NCBI RefSeq assembly: GCF_035712445.1 | Contig: NZ_DASTAT010000025.1 | Span: forward strand, 1-64,000 | Direction: 5' to 3' | From: Oligoflexus sp. | GTDB taxonomy: Bacteria > Bdellovibrionota_B > Oligoflexia > Oligoflexales > Oligoflexaceae | Length of the DNA stretch: 64,000 nt | Shown here: positions 43,419-52,070 of the stretch, one piece after another | Numbering within the stretch: the stretch's first letter is position 1 | Layout of the letters: every line of letters begins with the position of its first letter | The notes under the pieces: generated by a model | Seen by the model: the letters and a program-made list of their open reading frames with translations, nothing else | Databases searched by the model: none | Told to the model about the DNA's origin: nothing | Translations under genes and position numbers: made by a program

Positions 43419-44135
43419 ATGAGACTTTGGGCAACATTCGTTATGGGTTTGTATGCATGTACTCAGGCCGCCGTAGCCGCGGAACAGAAGACGATTCCAC
43501 CCATTCCCGCAAACTGCGCTGCAGGCGTTGCGGATAAGGGCTATTGCTCGGAGGCCGTGATTCCCACAGGAGGCTTTCCCTTCTCGATCCGCTTTTTCGT
43601 GGTTGTGGAAAAGGAAGTCTATCCCTCGGGTGATGAACTTTTAGCCAAATACCTGGCCTTCGATCAGTGGCCAGCCTATGCCGCGTCCACCGGCTCCGAT
43701 AATTTGATATTCGCAAAGAGCGTGCGTATGGCGGATAAGGTCGATGCTCAGAGCCAGCCTGTCTTGCGCCAGTACTTTGATTACAAGCTGAAGTCACCGA
43801 TTGGCTATCAAAGGATTCGAGGCATCATGCATAATCAGCGTTTGAAAGAAGCCTATGCCGGGGCGGAGTCCACTACGGAATTTGTGGTGCAGACATCCGG
43901 CCCGCAGGAGGTTCCCGCCGGAGAAAAGCCGCTCAATGGTGCGGAAGGATTGAAGCTGCAGACCGGATCTTTAAATCTTGTGTCCTGTGAAGGCACGGGC
44001 CTCTGTTCCGATCAGCAGTGGATCGTCATCTATGAATCCACGATCACGCCTGCCATCAACCTTCTGCCCAAAGTCGTTTCCGCATCCGTGGAAAAAGGCA
44101 TAGCCGATGTGATTGTCGGCATGCTCTTCAACTGA
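43419..44135 (+). CDS. Secreted protein of unknown function (238 aa)
   Basis: ATG 43419 follows GCAGGAGCAGG. The signal peptide is MRLWATFVMGLYACTQAAVAA. The mature part has two cysteines near the start (ANCAAGVADKGYCSE) and two near the end (VSCEGTGLCSD). It is mixed alpha/beta, with FSIRFFVVVEKEVYP, YQRIRGIMHNQRL and EGLKLQTGSLNLVSC. The overall pattern (strand-rich core with a long final helix) is compatible with a START/SRPBCC-like lipid-binding fold, but this is a guess. It has its own ribosome binding site and no close operon partner. Confidence 0.6.
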   Translation: MRLWATFVMGLYACTQAAVAAEQKTIPPIPANCAAGVADKGYCSEAVIPTGGFPFSIRFFVVVEKEVYPSGDELLAKYLAFDQWPAYAASTGSDNLIFAKSVRMADKVDAQSQPVLRQYFDYKLKSPIGYQRIRGIMHNQRLKEAYAGAESTTEFVVQTSGPQEVPAGEKPLNGAEGLKLQTGSLNLVSCEGTGLCSDQQWIVIYESTITPAINLLPKVVSASVEKGIADVIVGMLFN

Positions 44136-44163
44136 ATCATGGAGCCCTATGCTTGCGTGGGGC

Positions 44164-45003
44164 TTATTTCGCTGTCTTCACGCGATCGGCTCTTTCCTGG
44201 GTCACAGCCTTGCGCGTGATTTTCGCGACCAGCGACGGCAGATACATTCCGAGTTTATTCGCAATCTGCGCCCGTTTCGGCAGGACGATGATATCCTCGT
44301 TGCGTTCGATAGCCGCAAGAGCTTCCTGGACAAAGCGATCGACTGGATACGGTGGTCCGCCTAGCTGCCCTAAAAAGCGCCGCACGTTGGGTCGCCAGTC
44401 GAGGCTTGGAAGACCGGCATTTTCCGTGCGGTCAAGCAGCGGCGTTTCGATTGCAGCGGGACAGAGAGCGCTGACGCGAACTCCATAGGTTTCAGCTTCA
44501 AAACGCAGACTGCGGGTCAGACCCACGACCGCGTGTTTGGTCATGCAGTAAGGCGCGAACAGTGGAACGGCTCCGAGTCCGGCCAGGGACGCCGTGTTGA
44601 TAATATGACCGCTGCGTTGCTTGACCATGATGGGGTAGGCGCCTTGAATCCCATGAATCACGCCACGGATGTTGATATCAATAATGCGGTTCCAGGCTTC
44701 AAGCGGAATTTCATAGGCCTCGCCATAGATTCCAATGCCGGCGTTATTGAACAGAAAATCCAGGCGGCCATGGCGTTTGGCAACATCCTCGCATAGGGCG
44801 GCCACGGCGCGTGGATCACATACATCCAGGGTCAGCGCTTCCGCTCGGCTGCCACAGGCTTTGGCTGTCTCACGCACCGCGGCCCCTTCGATATCCGTGG
44901 CGATCACAAGGGCCTGACGCCTTGCCAATTCCAATGCGAGCTCCTTGCCAATGCCCGATCCTGCGCCTGTTATGATAACTGTCTTCCCTTGCCAATAGCT
45001 CAT
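44164..45003 (-). CDS. Short-chain dehydrogenase/reductase
   Basis: A 279-residue classical SDR. The nucleotide loop is IITGAGSGIGKELAL, then TDIEGAAV (the Asp after strand 2 favours NAD), NNAGIGIYGE and the catalytic NTASLAG with YCMTKHA. A lysine-rich C-terminus extends beyond the core. It oxidises or reduces an unknown alcohol or ketone. A GGCGGA ribosome binding site precedes the ATG. It is convergent with the secreted gene at 43419 and stands alone. Confidence 0.9.
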   Translation of the reverse strand: MSYWQGKTVIITGAGSGIGKELALELARRQALVIATDIEGAAVRETAKACGSRAEALTLDVCDPRAVAALCEDVAKRHGRLDFLFNNAGIGIYGEAYEIPLEAWNRIIDINIRGVIHGIQGAYPIMVKQRSGHIINTASLAGLGAVPLFAPYCMTKHAVVGLTRSLRFEAETYGVRVSALCPAAIETPLLDRTENAGLPSLDWRPNVRRFLGQLGGPPYPVDRFVQEALAAIERNEDIIVLPKRAQIANKLGMYLPSLVAKITRKAVTQERADRVKTAK

Positions 45004-45144
45004 CTAGAGTCCGCCTTTCCCTGTGAGAGACTGTGAATTGTGCATTCCTTATGGTGGATCCTTTCGGCCGATCCTGCAAGAGCCGGGCATTGAACCAGCT
45101 ATGTCATTGAATTCAAAGATGTTTATCCAGGAATTCGTTTTTTC

Positions 45145-45173
45145 TTGCAAACTGCGGTCAATTGGCGTATTAC
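45145..45173 (+). promoter_or_regulatory. Promoter with a hairpin in the leader
   Basis: TTGCAA (45145-45150), 17 bases, TATTAC (45168-45173). A perfect 7-bp stem GCAGCCA/TGGCTGC with loop AAG (45182-45198) follows at about the transcript start, upstream of the small basic membrane protein. Confidence 0.48.
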
Positions 45174-45227
45174 GGGTTCATGCAGCCAAAGTGGCTGCGC
45201 TGAGCTGTTGCTGTTGTGAGGTTATTC

Positions 45228-45503
45228 ATGAGCGCACGTCGAACCAAAAAGCTGAAGAAATTCATCCTGCCTTTGACCTTCGTGGTCGGACTCGCGTCCT
45301 TTCCCTTGGGCCAGTTTCTTTTTCATCAAAGCAAAAAAGCCGCGACATCCGTCGGTCTTTTGGAGAAGAAGACCGAGAGAAAGTCTTCACGACATGTGAA
45401 AGCACAAAAAAGAAGCCATAAGATTGCACGGAATAAAGCGAAGACGCAGAAGAAGATCGCGCGCGGACGTTCGAAGCCTCAGCGGGAACGCTACGCGCAC
45501 TGA
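45228..45503 (+). CDS. Small, very basic single-span membrane protein (91 aa)
   Basis: ATG 45228 is taken instead of GTG 45216. The N-terminus is basic (ARRTKKLKK), followed by one hydrophobic segment (FILPLTFVVGLASFPLGQFLF). The tail of about 60 residues is extremely rich in Lys and Arg (RSHKIARNKAKTQKKIARG). The basic tail would attract nucleic acid or acidic lipids. No family is recognised. A second open frame across the same bases starts earlier but has no signal. The promoter at 45145 supports this reading. Confidence 0.58.
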   Translation: MSARRTKKLKKFILPLTFVVGLASFPLGQFLFHQSKKAATSVGLLEKKTERKSSRHVKAQKRSHKIARNKAKTQKKIARGRSKPQRERYAH

Positions 45504-45515
45504 AATAAGTTGCGG

Positions 45516-45929
45516 TTAGCGGCCGGCGAGAGCCGCTTTGATATCCGCAATGTTGCTTGCTGTAAATACGGGCTGCACACCGCGATGAGCGACTTTGGCT
45601 CCCGTCGTATCATCGATGGTCGATGTCTTGGTCAGAAGTATTCCATTATCCTTGTGACAACCTGCAGTCTCACAGTTGGCAGTCAGGATTGCAAGTCCAC
45701 TGGTTGCATTGCCTGCTGCGGCTGGAGGCGTTCCAGCTGGGGGCGTTGTCCCAGTTCCGGGTGTGCCGGTCGCAGGCTGAGGCGTTCCTGTCGTCCCTGG
45801 TTTTGGAGTGGCAGAGGCTCCACTTCCCAATTTTTCCTTATAATCGGTGGCTGTTGGTTTCGCTGGAGCACATCCGATCCAAGTGCATGCTGATACCAGG
45901 AGCAGAGTTTTCAGTCCTAAGCCGTACAT
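45516..45929 (-). CDS. Lipoprotein with a possible CX4CH haem site
   Basis: The lipoprotein signal ends in TWIGC. Residues about 35-70 are a low-complexity Pro/Thr/Gly linker. The compact C-terminal domain has NCETAGCHKDNGILL, with the haem-like spacing Cys-x4-Cys-His instead of the usual Cys-x2-Cys-His, and ends ADIKAALAG, like the final helix of a class I cytochrome c. No Met ligand is evident at the usual place. It was probably tethered to the outer or inner membrane. Ribosome binding site GAGG lies 8 bases upstream of the ATG. Confidence 0.6.
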   Translation of the reverse strand: MYGLGLKTLLLVSACTWIGCAPAKPTATDYKEKLGSGASATPKPGTTGTPQPATGTPGTGTTPPAGTPPAAAGNATSGLAILTANCETAGCHKDNGILLTKTSTIDDTTGAKVAHRGVQPVFTASNIADIKAALAGR

Positions 45930-46087
45930 GATTTCAACCTCATCGTAATAATCGCGGGCCCGCGAAAGAGTATCGGCTTTTCAAAGCGGAAACTTGAATA
46001 TTAAATTTTTTAGGCGTGATATCCGCGAGAAATTGCTGAAAAGGCAGGGAAAGGGACCTCTGCAGCAGCAGCAGTCCCTTCGGAATT

Positions 46088-46894
46088 TCAGATCTCTTTG
46101 ATCAGGTCTTGATCCTGCAAACGGACCTGAGGGCCATAGAGCCCCTCCGGTTTCCGCGTGCCGGCGCTGATGACCATGGCGACCTCAGCCTTGGCAGGCA
46201 GGTTCAAAACCTTCTTCACTCGCACAGCATCAAAACCACCCATGGGGCAGGTATCGTAGCCGTGAGCGGTCAGCGACAGCATCAGGGTCTGAGCAGCAAG
46301 AGCCGCCTGGGTGTGACCGAAGATGCGATGGTCCGCTTCATTCACCGGCGTCCGCACCGTGGGTTTTTTAAGTCCGGTCACGAAAAAGCTGATTCTGCGC
46401 AAGATGTTCATCAGCCCCAGAGGACCGCGCGTCATGATTTTGGGAATAAGGGTTTTATAATAAAAGTCGACGGAAGCCGGCAGTTTCCGATCGCCCGCGG
46501 TCATGACGTTCAGGAGCTTTTGCAGATTTGATTGCCAAAGATCCGAGCGGGCCGCGACGACGATCAATTCCCCGGCAGTGGTCGCTGCAGGTTGTCCAAG
46601 ACAGGCCTCTGCCAGCGCCTTTCTCCGCTCGGGATCGCGCACCCAATAAAGCTCGTAGGTTTGAAGATTGGACGAGCTAGGAGCCAGAGTCGCTTCCTTC
46701 AAAGCTTCCCGCATCACAGCCTCAGGAATGGGATCGCCTGTATAAATACGGATGGAACGGCGGGCTCTTAAAACCTTCTGGAATGATTCGAGATGGCTGC
46801 CCGCGAATTCAGGCGAGGGTACAAGAGAGGCATCCTCGGGGGGACTGAAACGTGCGCTACTCATGCTTTTAAAGACGTCAGACTTGGAACTCAT
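46088..46894 (-). CDS. Nitroreductase-family flavoprotein
   Basis: A 268-residue FMN-dependent oxidoreductase. Motifs are RARRSIRIYTGDPIP at the FMN-binding start, LAPSSSNLQTYELYW, and HTQAALAAQTLMLSLTAHGYDTCPMGGFD near the end. Members reduce nitro groups, quinones or flavins with NAD(P)H. The first 35 residues are an extension without a clear role. A ribosome binding site GGAGA lies about 9 bases upstream. No operon partner is close. Confidence 0.88.
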   Translation of the reverse strand: MSSKSDVFKSMSSARFSPPEDASLVPSPEFAGSHLESFQKVLRARRSIRIYTGDPIPEAVMREALKEATLAPSSSNLQTYELYWVRDPERRKALAEACLGQPAATTAGELIVVAARSDLWQSNLQKLLNVMTAGDRKLPASVDFYYKTLIPKIMTRGPLGLMNILRRISFFVTGLKKPTVRTPVNEADHRIFGHTQAALAAQTLMLSLTAHGYDTCPMGGFDAVRVKKVLNLPAKAEVAMVISAGTRKPEGLYGPQVRLQDQDLIKEI

Positions 46895-47444
46895 GGGCTT
46901 TTCTCCAGCTCAGGGAAGGACCTCGATCTGAGGGGGAATGTAAGCATAGCCTTGGGTCTTGGCAATAGGTCTTTTGCGATTAAGTTGTGTGAAATATGAA
47001 TCCGGCGGAGTTTCGGGGTCTTGGGGTCAAGAGAGGGCAGAGGTACCAGGCGCGTTAAGACCTCTGCCCCCGAGTGGCACCCTCCCACGGGGGGAGGAGT
47101 TGAAGTTGAGATCAAGGCATCAGCATCGAAGATTGGACAGGAGCGTCGACGTTCACGGGTTCGGCGGCGGCAGTCTTTCCTATTTCAGGATGCGTGCCTT
47201 TCCTGGGACATCCGCCAAGTCCTTGAGATTTGAAAAGGCAGCGGGATCCATCGGAGCAGGAGCGGGTCCAGCTGCCAGGCTACTTTTTACGCCTTTTCCA
47301 AAGACTCCAGGACCTTGGCAGAAAGGGGCTTTTCAATTCTGAACGATCAATCCGTGAGGCCCGAGGACAGTCCACTCAAATGATGGGAATGGATGGTTTT
47401 TTATGGAGTGGATGCGCAAGGGATCACTCAGGACTGTCCGATGT
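46895..47444. other. Intergenic region with several stable hairpins
   Basis: About 550 bases with no convincing gene. It contains a perfect 10-bp stem GGGCAGAGGT/ACCTCTGCCC (47035-47069), a second small stem CCTCCC/GGGAGG (47081-47097), and a 9-bp inverted repeat GGACAGTCC/GGACTGTCC (47365-47439) with a 57-base loop, ending close to the UbiB-like stop. Short open frames here lack ribosome binding sites. An unannotated structured RNA is possible. Confidence 0.45.
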
Positions 47445-49898
47445 TTAAGCTTGAAGAAGGCCGATTTCCATCAGGACTTTTTTCACCAGCTGATGCCAAT
47501 TTATTCGGGCTCCCATGCGTGCAAGCACGCTTTCGCCTAGGATGGAGCCAGCATTCGTGAAGACATAGCGCGGATCCAGCTGGACCTTCTTCGTCAATCC
47601 CTTCTTCAAAAAGTATTCCGCAAGGTTCACATGGCCCTCTTCAAAAAAAGTCCTTTCCCTATCGAAGGCATAGGGAGCCATGAGTGAGGGGCTGATCGCT
47701 TTGACAAACTCCTCGAAGGGCATATCCCTCCGATCAAAGAGCCGAAGGGTCATGGCCAGTTCGTAGAGGCTGGCGTCATCACCTTGGAAGCGACTGACCA
47801 TGATGGCTCCGTAAACTGTCTTCAGGTCCTGGGGAATTTCCATGCAGGCGCCGAAATCAAGGACGGTGATGGTCTCCGGAGTCACGATGAAATTAGCAAG
47901 GTTCGGGTCGATATGCTGATTGCCGTGTTTCAGAAGAGCCAGAAGGCTGAAGCGGAGGATCCTCCTGGCGGCGGCATTCAGCTCCTCCTGCCCGGCTGTT
48001 TCGATGAAGTGATCCAATCTGTGACCTTCCGCAAATTCCGTGACCAGGACCTGATCGGTGCTGAGATCCTTCAAAACCCTGGGAATCCGAATCTCGGGAT
48101 CACCGGCGAAGGATTGAGCAAAGCGTTCCTGTGCGGCGGCCTCCTGCTGATAGTCACATTCCCTTTCGAAACGTTTGGTGAACTGCTCGATCATCACGTG
48201 CAGGTGTTCGGCAGGAATGAACTGCCGCAAAAGTGGAGCGAAGAGTTTCACCAGACGTAAATCCGAACGAACGGCGTCTTCGATTCCCGGATATTTGAAC
48301 TTGATCGCCAGCTGAGTCCCATCGTGCATGACGCCGCGATAGACCTGGCCTATGGACGCAACAGCGATGGGGTGGGCATCGAATTCTTTGAGAACACGAT
48401 CCAGCGGCTGACGCCAGGCTTTGGCCAGTTGCTCTTCAATGTCCGGCAGCGGCAGCGGCCGGGCATCATCATGGATACGCTGCATGATGGCCTGAGCATC
48501 CTTATCGACGAAGTAGCTGGCCGCGATCATCTGCGCGATTTTCATGGCCGGGCCCTTGAGTTCGCCCAGGACCAGCTCGAAGTCCTTCATGAAATCTCGA
48601 AACACTTGCTGCTGCTGTTGAGCAAAGGCTTCAGGCTCCAGATTTCGAAGATAGAGTTTTGCGACATGAATGGAGCAGCGGGCCATGGTCTGCGCCACTT
48701 TCAAAAAGCGCGGCGTGGTTCCCGTATAAAGTTTCTGCTGACCGCGGAACGCTTCCTTGCTGACGACGATCGGCAGGGATTCGCTCATATCGCGCATGAC
48801 GCCCAGGACGTCGGGGAACTGCCCATCGGAGAGGCGGAGAGACTGCGTGCGGTATTCCTCATGCAAGACAGAGGCGAAGGTCAGCTGCTTGATGCGGATC
48901 AGCCAGCGAATCGCACAGGCTAAAAACAGGAGAGAACACTCGGGATCGGGGGACGCAGCGAGTGTCGTCAGGCGTTTTCCGAGTATTTCGAAACGCTGCT
49001 GAAGGGGTGTGCTCTGATCATGGAGAAGCTTCAAGGTACTGAGCAGCTGCCAGGCGAAATCCGTGCTGACTTTCCATTTGCCGGCGTCCTTTAAAAATTC
49101 CCGTCCTGGGCAGGCTCCCAGCCACAGAAGACTAAGGCCAAGGCTCGGGCTATCCAGATCCTGACCTTGGGCATTTAAAAATTCATTCAGAATTTTCGCG
49201 TCCGCCCCTTTTTGTATGCGAGCGAGTACGTGTATCCACTGATAAAGGGTAGCTGCCTCAGGATTGTCCGTGAATTCCTGAAGAAAGGCAGTGGCGTGAA
49301 GCAGAGCCTCGTCGCCTTCGCCGCTCAAACGATAGGCGCGGATCAGAAGCTGCCAGGCCTTGTCGCGGGCGAAGGTCGGATCCATTTCGATCATCAGGGC
49401 TGTATGCAAAGCGACTTTGGCTGTTCGCAGATGGCCGAGCATCCAGGCCTGCTTTCCACGCAGCCACGCGCTGGGTTCATCATGGCTGCGACCATCGCGG
49501 CCCATATATTCACCGAGCATGATCTGAACGGTGCTTTCCCAGGCCTGTCCGCTCTGGGCGGTGTTCTGGGCCATGGCCTGATAAAGACGGAAATAGAGAT
49601 GGCTGTGATGCGAGGTGACCGGACGTATCTGACAGAATCCGAGGCAGGTTTCCGCGAGTTCCAAAAGCCGGGTCTTGTCGCGATCCTTGATCGACGGGAC
49701 GTTTTGATTCAGATCGAGGGCCAGCAGCACGCGGAAGTAAGTGTCGAGAGCATCCGCTTCGGTCTGGATGCGCGCGGACTCCAGATCGGAAAAAAGTTGG
49801 AGCAGGGCTTCTTTTTTCGAGCCGAGCGCGAGATATTTCTGCCGGACTTTCGTCTCGCAGTTTTGCAGCAGCTCGGTTGAAATCTTATATTTCGCCAT
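47445..49898 (-). CDS. UbiB/ABC1-family atypical kinase with a long N-terminal helical extension
   Basis: An 817-residue protein. Residues 1-400 are helical and contain TPR-like pairs (LRTAKVALHTALMIE, AWQLLIRAYRLSGEGDEALL). Residues about 440-800 are a UbiB/ABC1 kinase-like domain: the KxGQ motif appears as KIAQ (Lys453), the A-rich loop as PIAVASIGQVYRG, with AIKFKYPG, then NQHIDPNLANFIV and VLDFG. UbiB proteins support ubiquinone synthesis or lipid distribution through a weak ATPase. The Gly-to-Ala change in the signature and the huge extension make this an unusual member. The start has an AAGGG site. Confidence 0.85.
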   Translation of the reverse strand: MAKYKISTELLQNCETKVRQKYLALGSKKEALLQLFSDLESARIQTEADALDTYFRVLLALDLNQNVPSIKDRDKTRLLELAETCLGFCQIRPVTSHHSHLYFRLYQAMAQNTAQSGQAWESTVQIMLGEYMGRDGRSHDEPSAWLRGKQAWMLGHLRTAKVALHTALMIEMDPTFARDKAWQLLIRAYRLSGEGDEALLHATAFLQEFTDNPEAATLYQWIHVLARIQKGADAKILNEFLNAQGQDLDSPSLGLSLLWLGACPGREFLKDAGKWKVSTDFAWQLLSTLKLLHDQSTPLQQRFEILGKRLTTLAASPDPECSLLFLACAIRWLIRIKQLTFASVLHEEYRTQSLRLSDGQFPDVLGVMRDMSESLPIVVSKEAFRGQQKLYTGTTPRFLKVAQTMARCSIHVAKLYLRNLEPEAFAQQQQQVFRDFMKDFELVLGELKGPAMKIAQMIAASYFVDKDAQAIMQRIHDDARPLPLPDIEEQLAKAWRQPLDRVLKEFDAHPIAVASIGQVYRGVMHDGTQLAIKFKYPGIEDAVRSDLRLVKLFAPLLRQFIPAEHLHVMIEQFTKRFERECDYQQEAAAQERFAQSFAGDPEIRIPRVLKDLSTDQVLVTEFAEGHRLDHFIETAGQEELNAAARRILRFSLLALLKHGNQHIDPNLANFIVTPETITVLDFGACMEIPQDLKTVYGAIMVSRFQGDDASLYELAMTLRLFDRRDMPFEEFVKAISPSLMAPYAFDRERTFFEEGHVNLAEYFLKKGLTKKVQLDPRYVFTNAGSILGESVLARMGARINWHQLVKKVLMEIGLLQA

Positions 49899-50031
49899 CG
49901 CGACCCTTGCGTCCTGTTCGGGGTTCCTTGGCTTTTTTCGGTTTTTTTGTGAAAGACCTGAGGCAGAGATTCTTACAGAACGTAAGAAGTCCCAGGCTGG
50001 GGTACCTGGGACGGAATGCGGCCCTGGGGGC

Positions 50032-50553
50032 TTATTTAAGGATTTCCACCAGCGCGCTCAGATAAAGCTGAGCATTATCCACGCCATCATTAGTGGTATC
50101 CGCCGTATCCTTGGGCCATTTGTTGGCTGCGGCCACCGTCCTATGCTGCAGGATGGTTTGCGCACTGGTGATCTGCTGAGCAGTTCGACCTTTCTTGGCC
50201 GACGCATTCAAGGCCCCATGACAGCCCGCGCAGCCACCCTGATTATTGGGTGCCGCGTAGAGATTGGTCATGGCCGTTTTTTCTGCCGCATTGGGCAAGG
50301 TACGGGGTGGGGCAAGGGGAGCCGGTTCCGGTGTCTTCGCGTCAGCCGGCGTGCTGGTCGTGTTGCCGTTTGCCTCCGGCCTCTCCGTGCGGGCTGCTGT
50401 TTCCATTGTCTTCGGTTTGCTTTCCGCTGGAGTTCCTGCGCGTGTTTGCTCAGCAGGATGATATTCAGGGGCGGAGGGCCCACACGCTGTCAGTAAAAAA
50501 ATAAGCGCGGATTCCTTTGCGAAACGAGACATCCCAAACATGATGCGTGCCAT
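50032..50553 (-). CDS. Cytochrome c-like lipoprotein (one CxxCH)
   Basis: ATG 50553 is supported by an AGGAGGG ribosome binding site. The lipoprotein signal ends in FLLTAC. A long Pro/Thr/Ala/Glu-rich linker (residues about 30-90) leads to a C-terminal domain with GGCAGCHGALN, a c-type haem site, and later NAQLYLSALVEIL, like the last helix of a small cytochrome c. It is similar in plan to the lipoprotein at 45516. It probably carries electrons in the periplasm. It is 133 bases upstream of the UbiB-like gene on the same strand. Confidence 0.68.
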   Translation of the reverse strand: MARIMFGMSRFAKESALIFLLTACGPSAPEYHPAEQTRAGTPAESKPKTMETAARTERPEANGNTTSTPADAKTPEPAPLAPPRTLPNAAEKTAMTNLYAAPNNQGGCAGCHGALNASAKKGRTAQQITSAQTILQHRTVAAANKWPKDTADTTNDGVDNAQLYLSALVEILK

Positions 50554-50921
50554 GGGCCCTCCTAAAACTGTGGTCTTCCCGGATGAATTGCAAGCCTCTC
50601 GCCGCCGGCCTTGTGCTTCAAATCATGCCTCTTCTTTCCCCAACCCGCGTTGTGAGCCCTTACAGTCAGGAGTCATCCCGCGCCTCCCGTTTTCGAAAGT
50701 TCATGCTATTTCAATGTTTTAATGCAAGCTGGTCGCAGGCTTCGCGAAAGTTTTGGTTTTTTGCAGGATCCAACGGCCACAAAAATCCAGGATCACTGCC
50801 GAAATCCAGACCCATAACCTGGCAGCAGACCCCACCCAGCAATCCCGGTCCAGTCCTCCCCTCCCGGCGCTGTTACAAGGTGCCTTCGTCTGAACTCCTC
50901 TCACGGCATGGAGGCATTCTC
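50554..50921. other. Intergenic region, divergent promoters presumed
   Basis: No gene, repeat or strong hairpin is seen in these roughly 370 bases between the cytochrome-like lipoprotein and the 54-residue gene. The open frame that crosses it on the plus strand lacks a ribosome binding site until 50922. Confidence 0.4.
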
Positions 50922-51086
50922 ATGAATCAAAACACAGTCTTCGTGATCCTGAAGTTTGTTCCCGGCCAAGGACCTCAGCCCTGCTACGCTCACAAAACCA
51001 TGGAAACAGCCTCCGCCGCTGCCGAGAAGTTGAACCAGGGTGCGCCCGGATCCTATTCCGTCGTTCCCATGTGGGTGGAAGACTAA
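50922..51086 (+). CDS. Small protein of unknown function (54 aa)
   Basis: ATG 50922 has a GGAGG ribosome binding site 7 bases upstream. The product starts with strands (TVFVILKFVPGQG), has a helix (METASAAAEKLNQG) and a final strand (YSVVPMWVED). One Cys (QPCYAH) is present. It would fold as a small beta-alpha-beta unit, and no family is recognised. It is followed by the hydrolase gene after 90 bases. Confidence 0.6.
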   Translation: MNQNTVFVILKFVPGQGPQPCYAHKTMETASAAAEKLNQGAPGSYSVVPMWVED

Positions 51087-51176
51087 GGAAAACTCTTCGC
51101 CATCTTATGAATTTCGCCGCACTTTTCAAAATTCTGGATCTTTGCTATCCCTGTTAGCGCTTGCAAAGGGGGCGAG

Positions 51177-52070
51177 GTGATCCAGAATAAATTTCGAAAT
51201 GGCGCTTTGACATTTTCGGTTGTGGAGCAGGGTGAAGGTACCCCGGTCATTCTTCTGCATGGCTTTCCCGATCATGCCCGGACCTTTCGCTTGCAGCTGC
51301 CTGCATTGGCTGCGGCTGGGTATCGAGCCATGGCCCCGACCATGAGGGGGTATGAACCTTCGTCACAGCCTAAGGATGGGGACTATCGGCTCGAACGTTT
51401 GGCGGAAGATGTTCTGGCCTTCATCGAGCAGTCGGGACGTGAGAGGGTTCACCTTGTGGGCCATGATTGGGGTGCGGTTGTGAGCTACTGGGTGGCTGCA
51501 ATGGCTCCTGATAGACTTCTGTCTTTGACGACGCTCGCGATTCCCACACCTGGGCGCCTTGTAAGCCATGGTCTTCGTGCTTTGCCTCAGCAGATTCTAA
51601 AATCCTGGTACATTCTTTTCTTTCAGTTACCCCTCGTGTCTGATTTTGTCGTGGAATTTCGCGACTGGGCGTTTGTGGAATGGCTCTGGCGGCGGTGGTC
51701 TCCAGACTGGCGTTTGCCTGAAGCGGAGATGCAGGCCTTGAAGTCGAGTCTGCGTCAGCCGGGGGTGAAACGGGCGGCGCTGGGATACTACCGCGCGCTC
51801 CTGGATCGACATTCGGTGCGGGAGGCTCGGGCGACCGTCCGACTCCTTAAAAAGACGATTCAGGTTCCGACTCTGGCATTGACTGGGGAAAACGATGGCT
51901 GCATGGATACGCGTTTGCACGACATCCTTATGAAGCCAGCGGATTTTCCAGCAGGACTTGAGATCATGCGCGTTTCGGGAGCGGGACATTTTTTGCAGCA
52001 GGAACGGCCGGAGCTCATCAATCAAAAACTTATCGAGCATTTCAAAGCTTCAGAGCGCAGGACGCTCTAA
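51177..52070 (+). CDS. Alpha/beta hydrolase, epoxide-hydrolase-like
   Basis: A 297-residue hydrolase starting at GTG 51177 (GGGGGCGAG upstream). The oxyanion motif is HGFPDHARTF and the nucleophile elbow GHDWGAVV carries Asp, as in soluble epoxide hydrolases and haloalkane dehalogenases rather than Ser esterases. The acid region is LTGENDGCMD and the catalytic His is in SGAGHFLQQERPE. The cap domain is aromatic-rich (FVEWLWRRWSPDW). It would open epoxides or remove halogens by an ester intermediate. Its end overlaps the convergent secreted gene by 21 bases. Confidence 0.87.
   Translation: MIQNKFRNGALTFSVVEQGEGTPVILLHGFPDHARTFRLQLPALAAAGYRAMAPTMRGYEPSSQPKDGDYRLERLAEDVLAFIEQSGRERVHLVGHDWGAVVSYWVAAMAPDRLLSLTTLAIPTPGRLVSHGLRALPQQILKSWYILFFQLPLVSDFVVEFRDWAFVEWLWRRWSPDWRLPEAEMQALKSSLRQPGVKRAALGYYRALLDRHSVREARATVRLLKKTIQVPTLALTGENDGCMDTRLHDILMKPADFPAGLEIMRVSGAGHFLQQERPELINQKLIEHFKASERRTL

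Noticed and set aside
45023..45421. 132-codon frame upstream of the small basic protein
   Set aside because: It crosses the promoter and hairpin at 45145-45198; the frame from 45228 has the membrane segment and basic tail.
47035..47097. RNase P, SRP or tmRNA as the identity of the hairpin region
   Set aside because: None of the conserved sequence blocks of those RNAs that I know are present.
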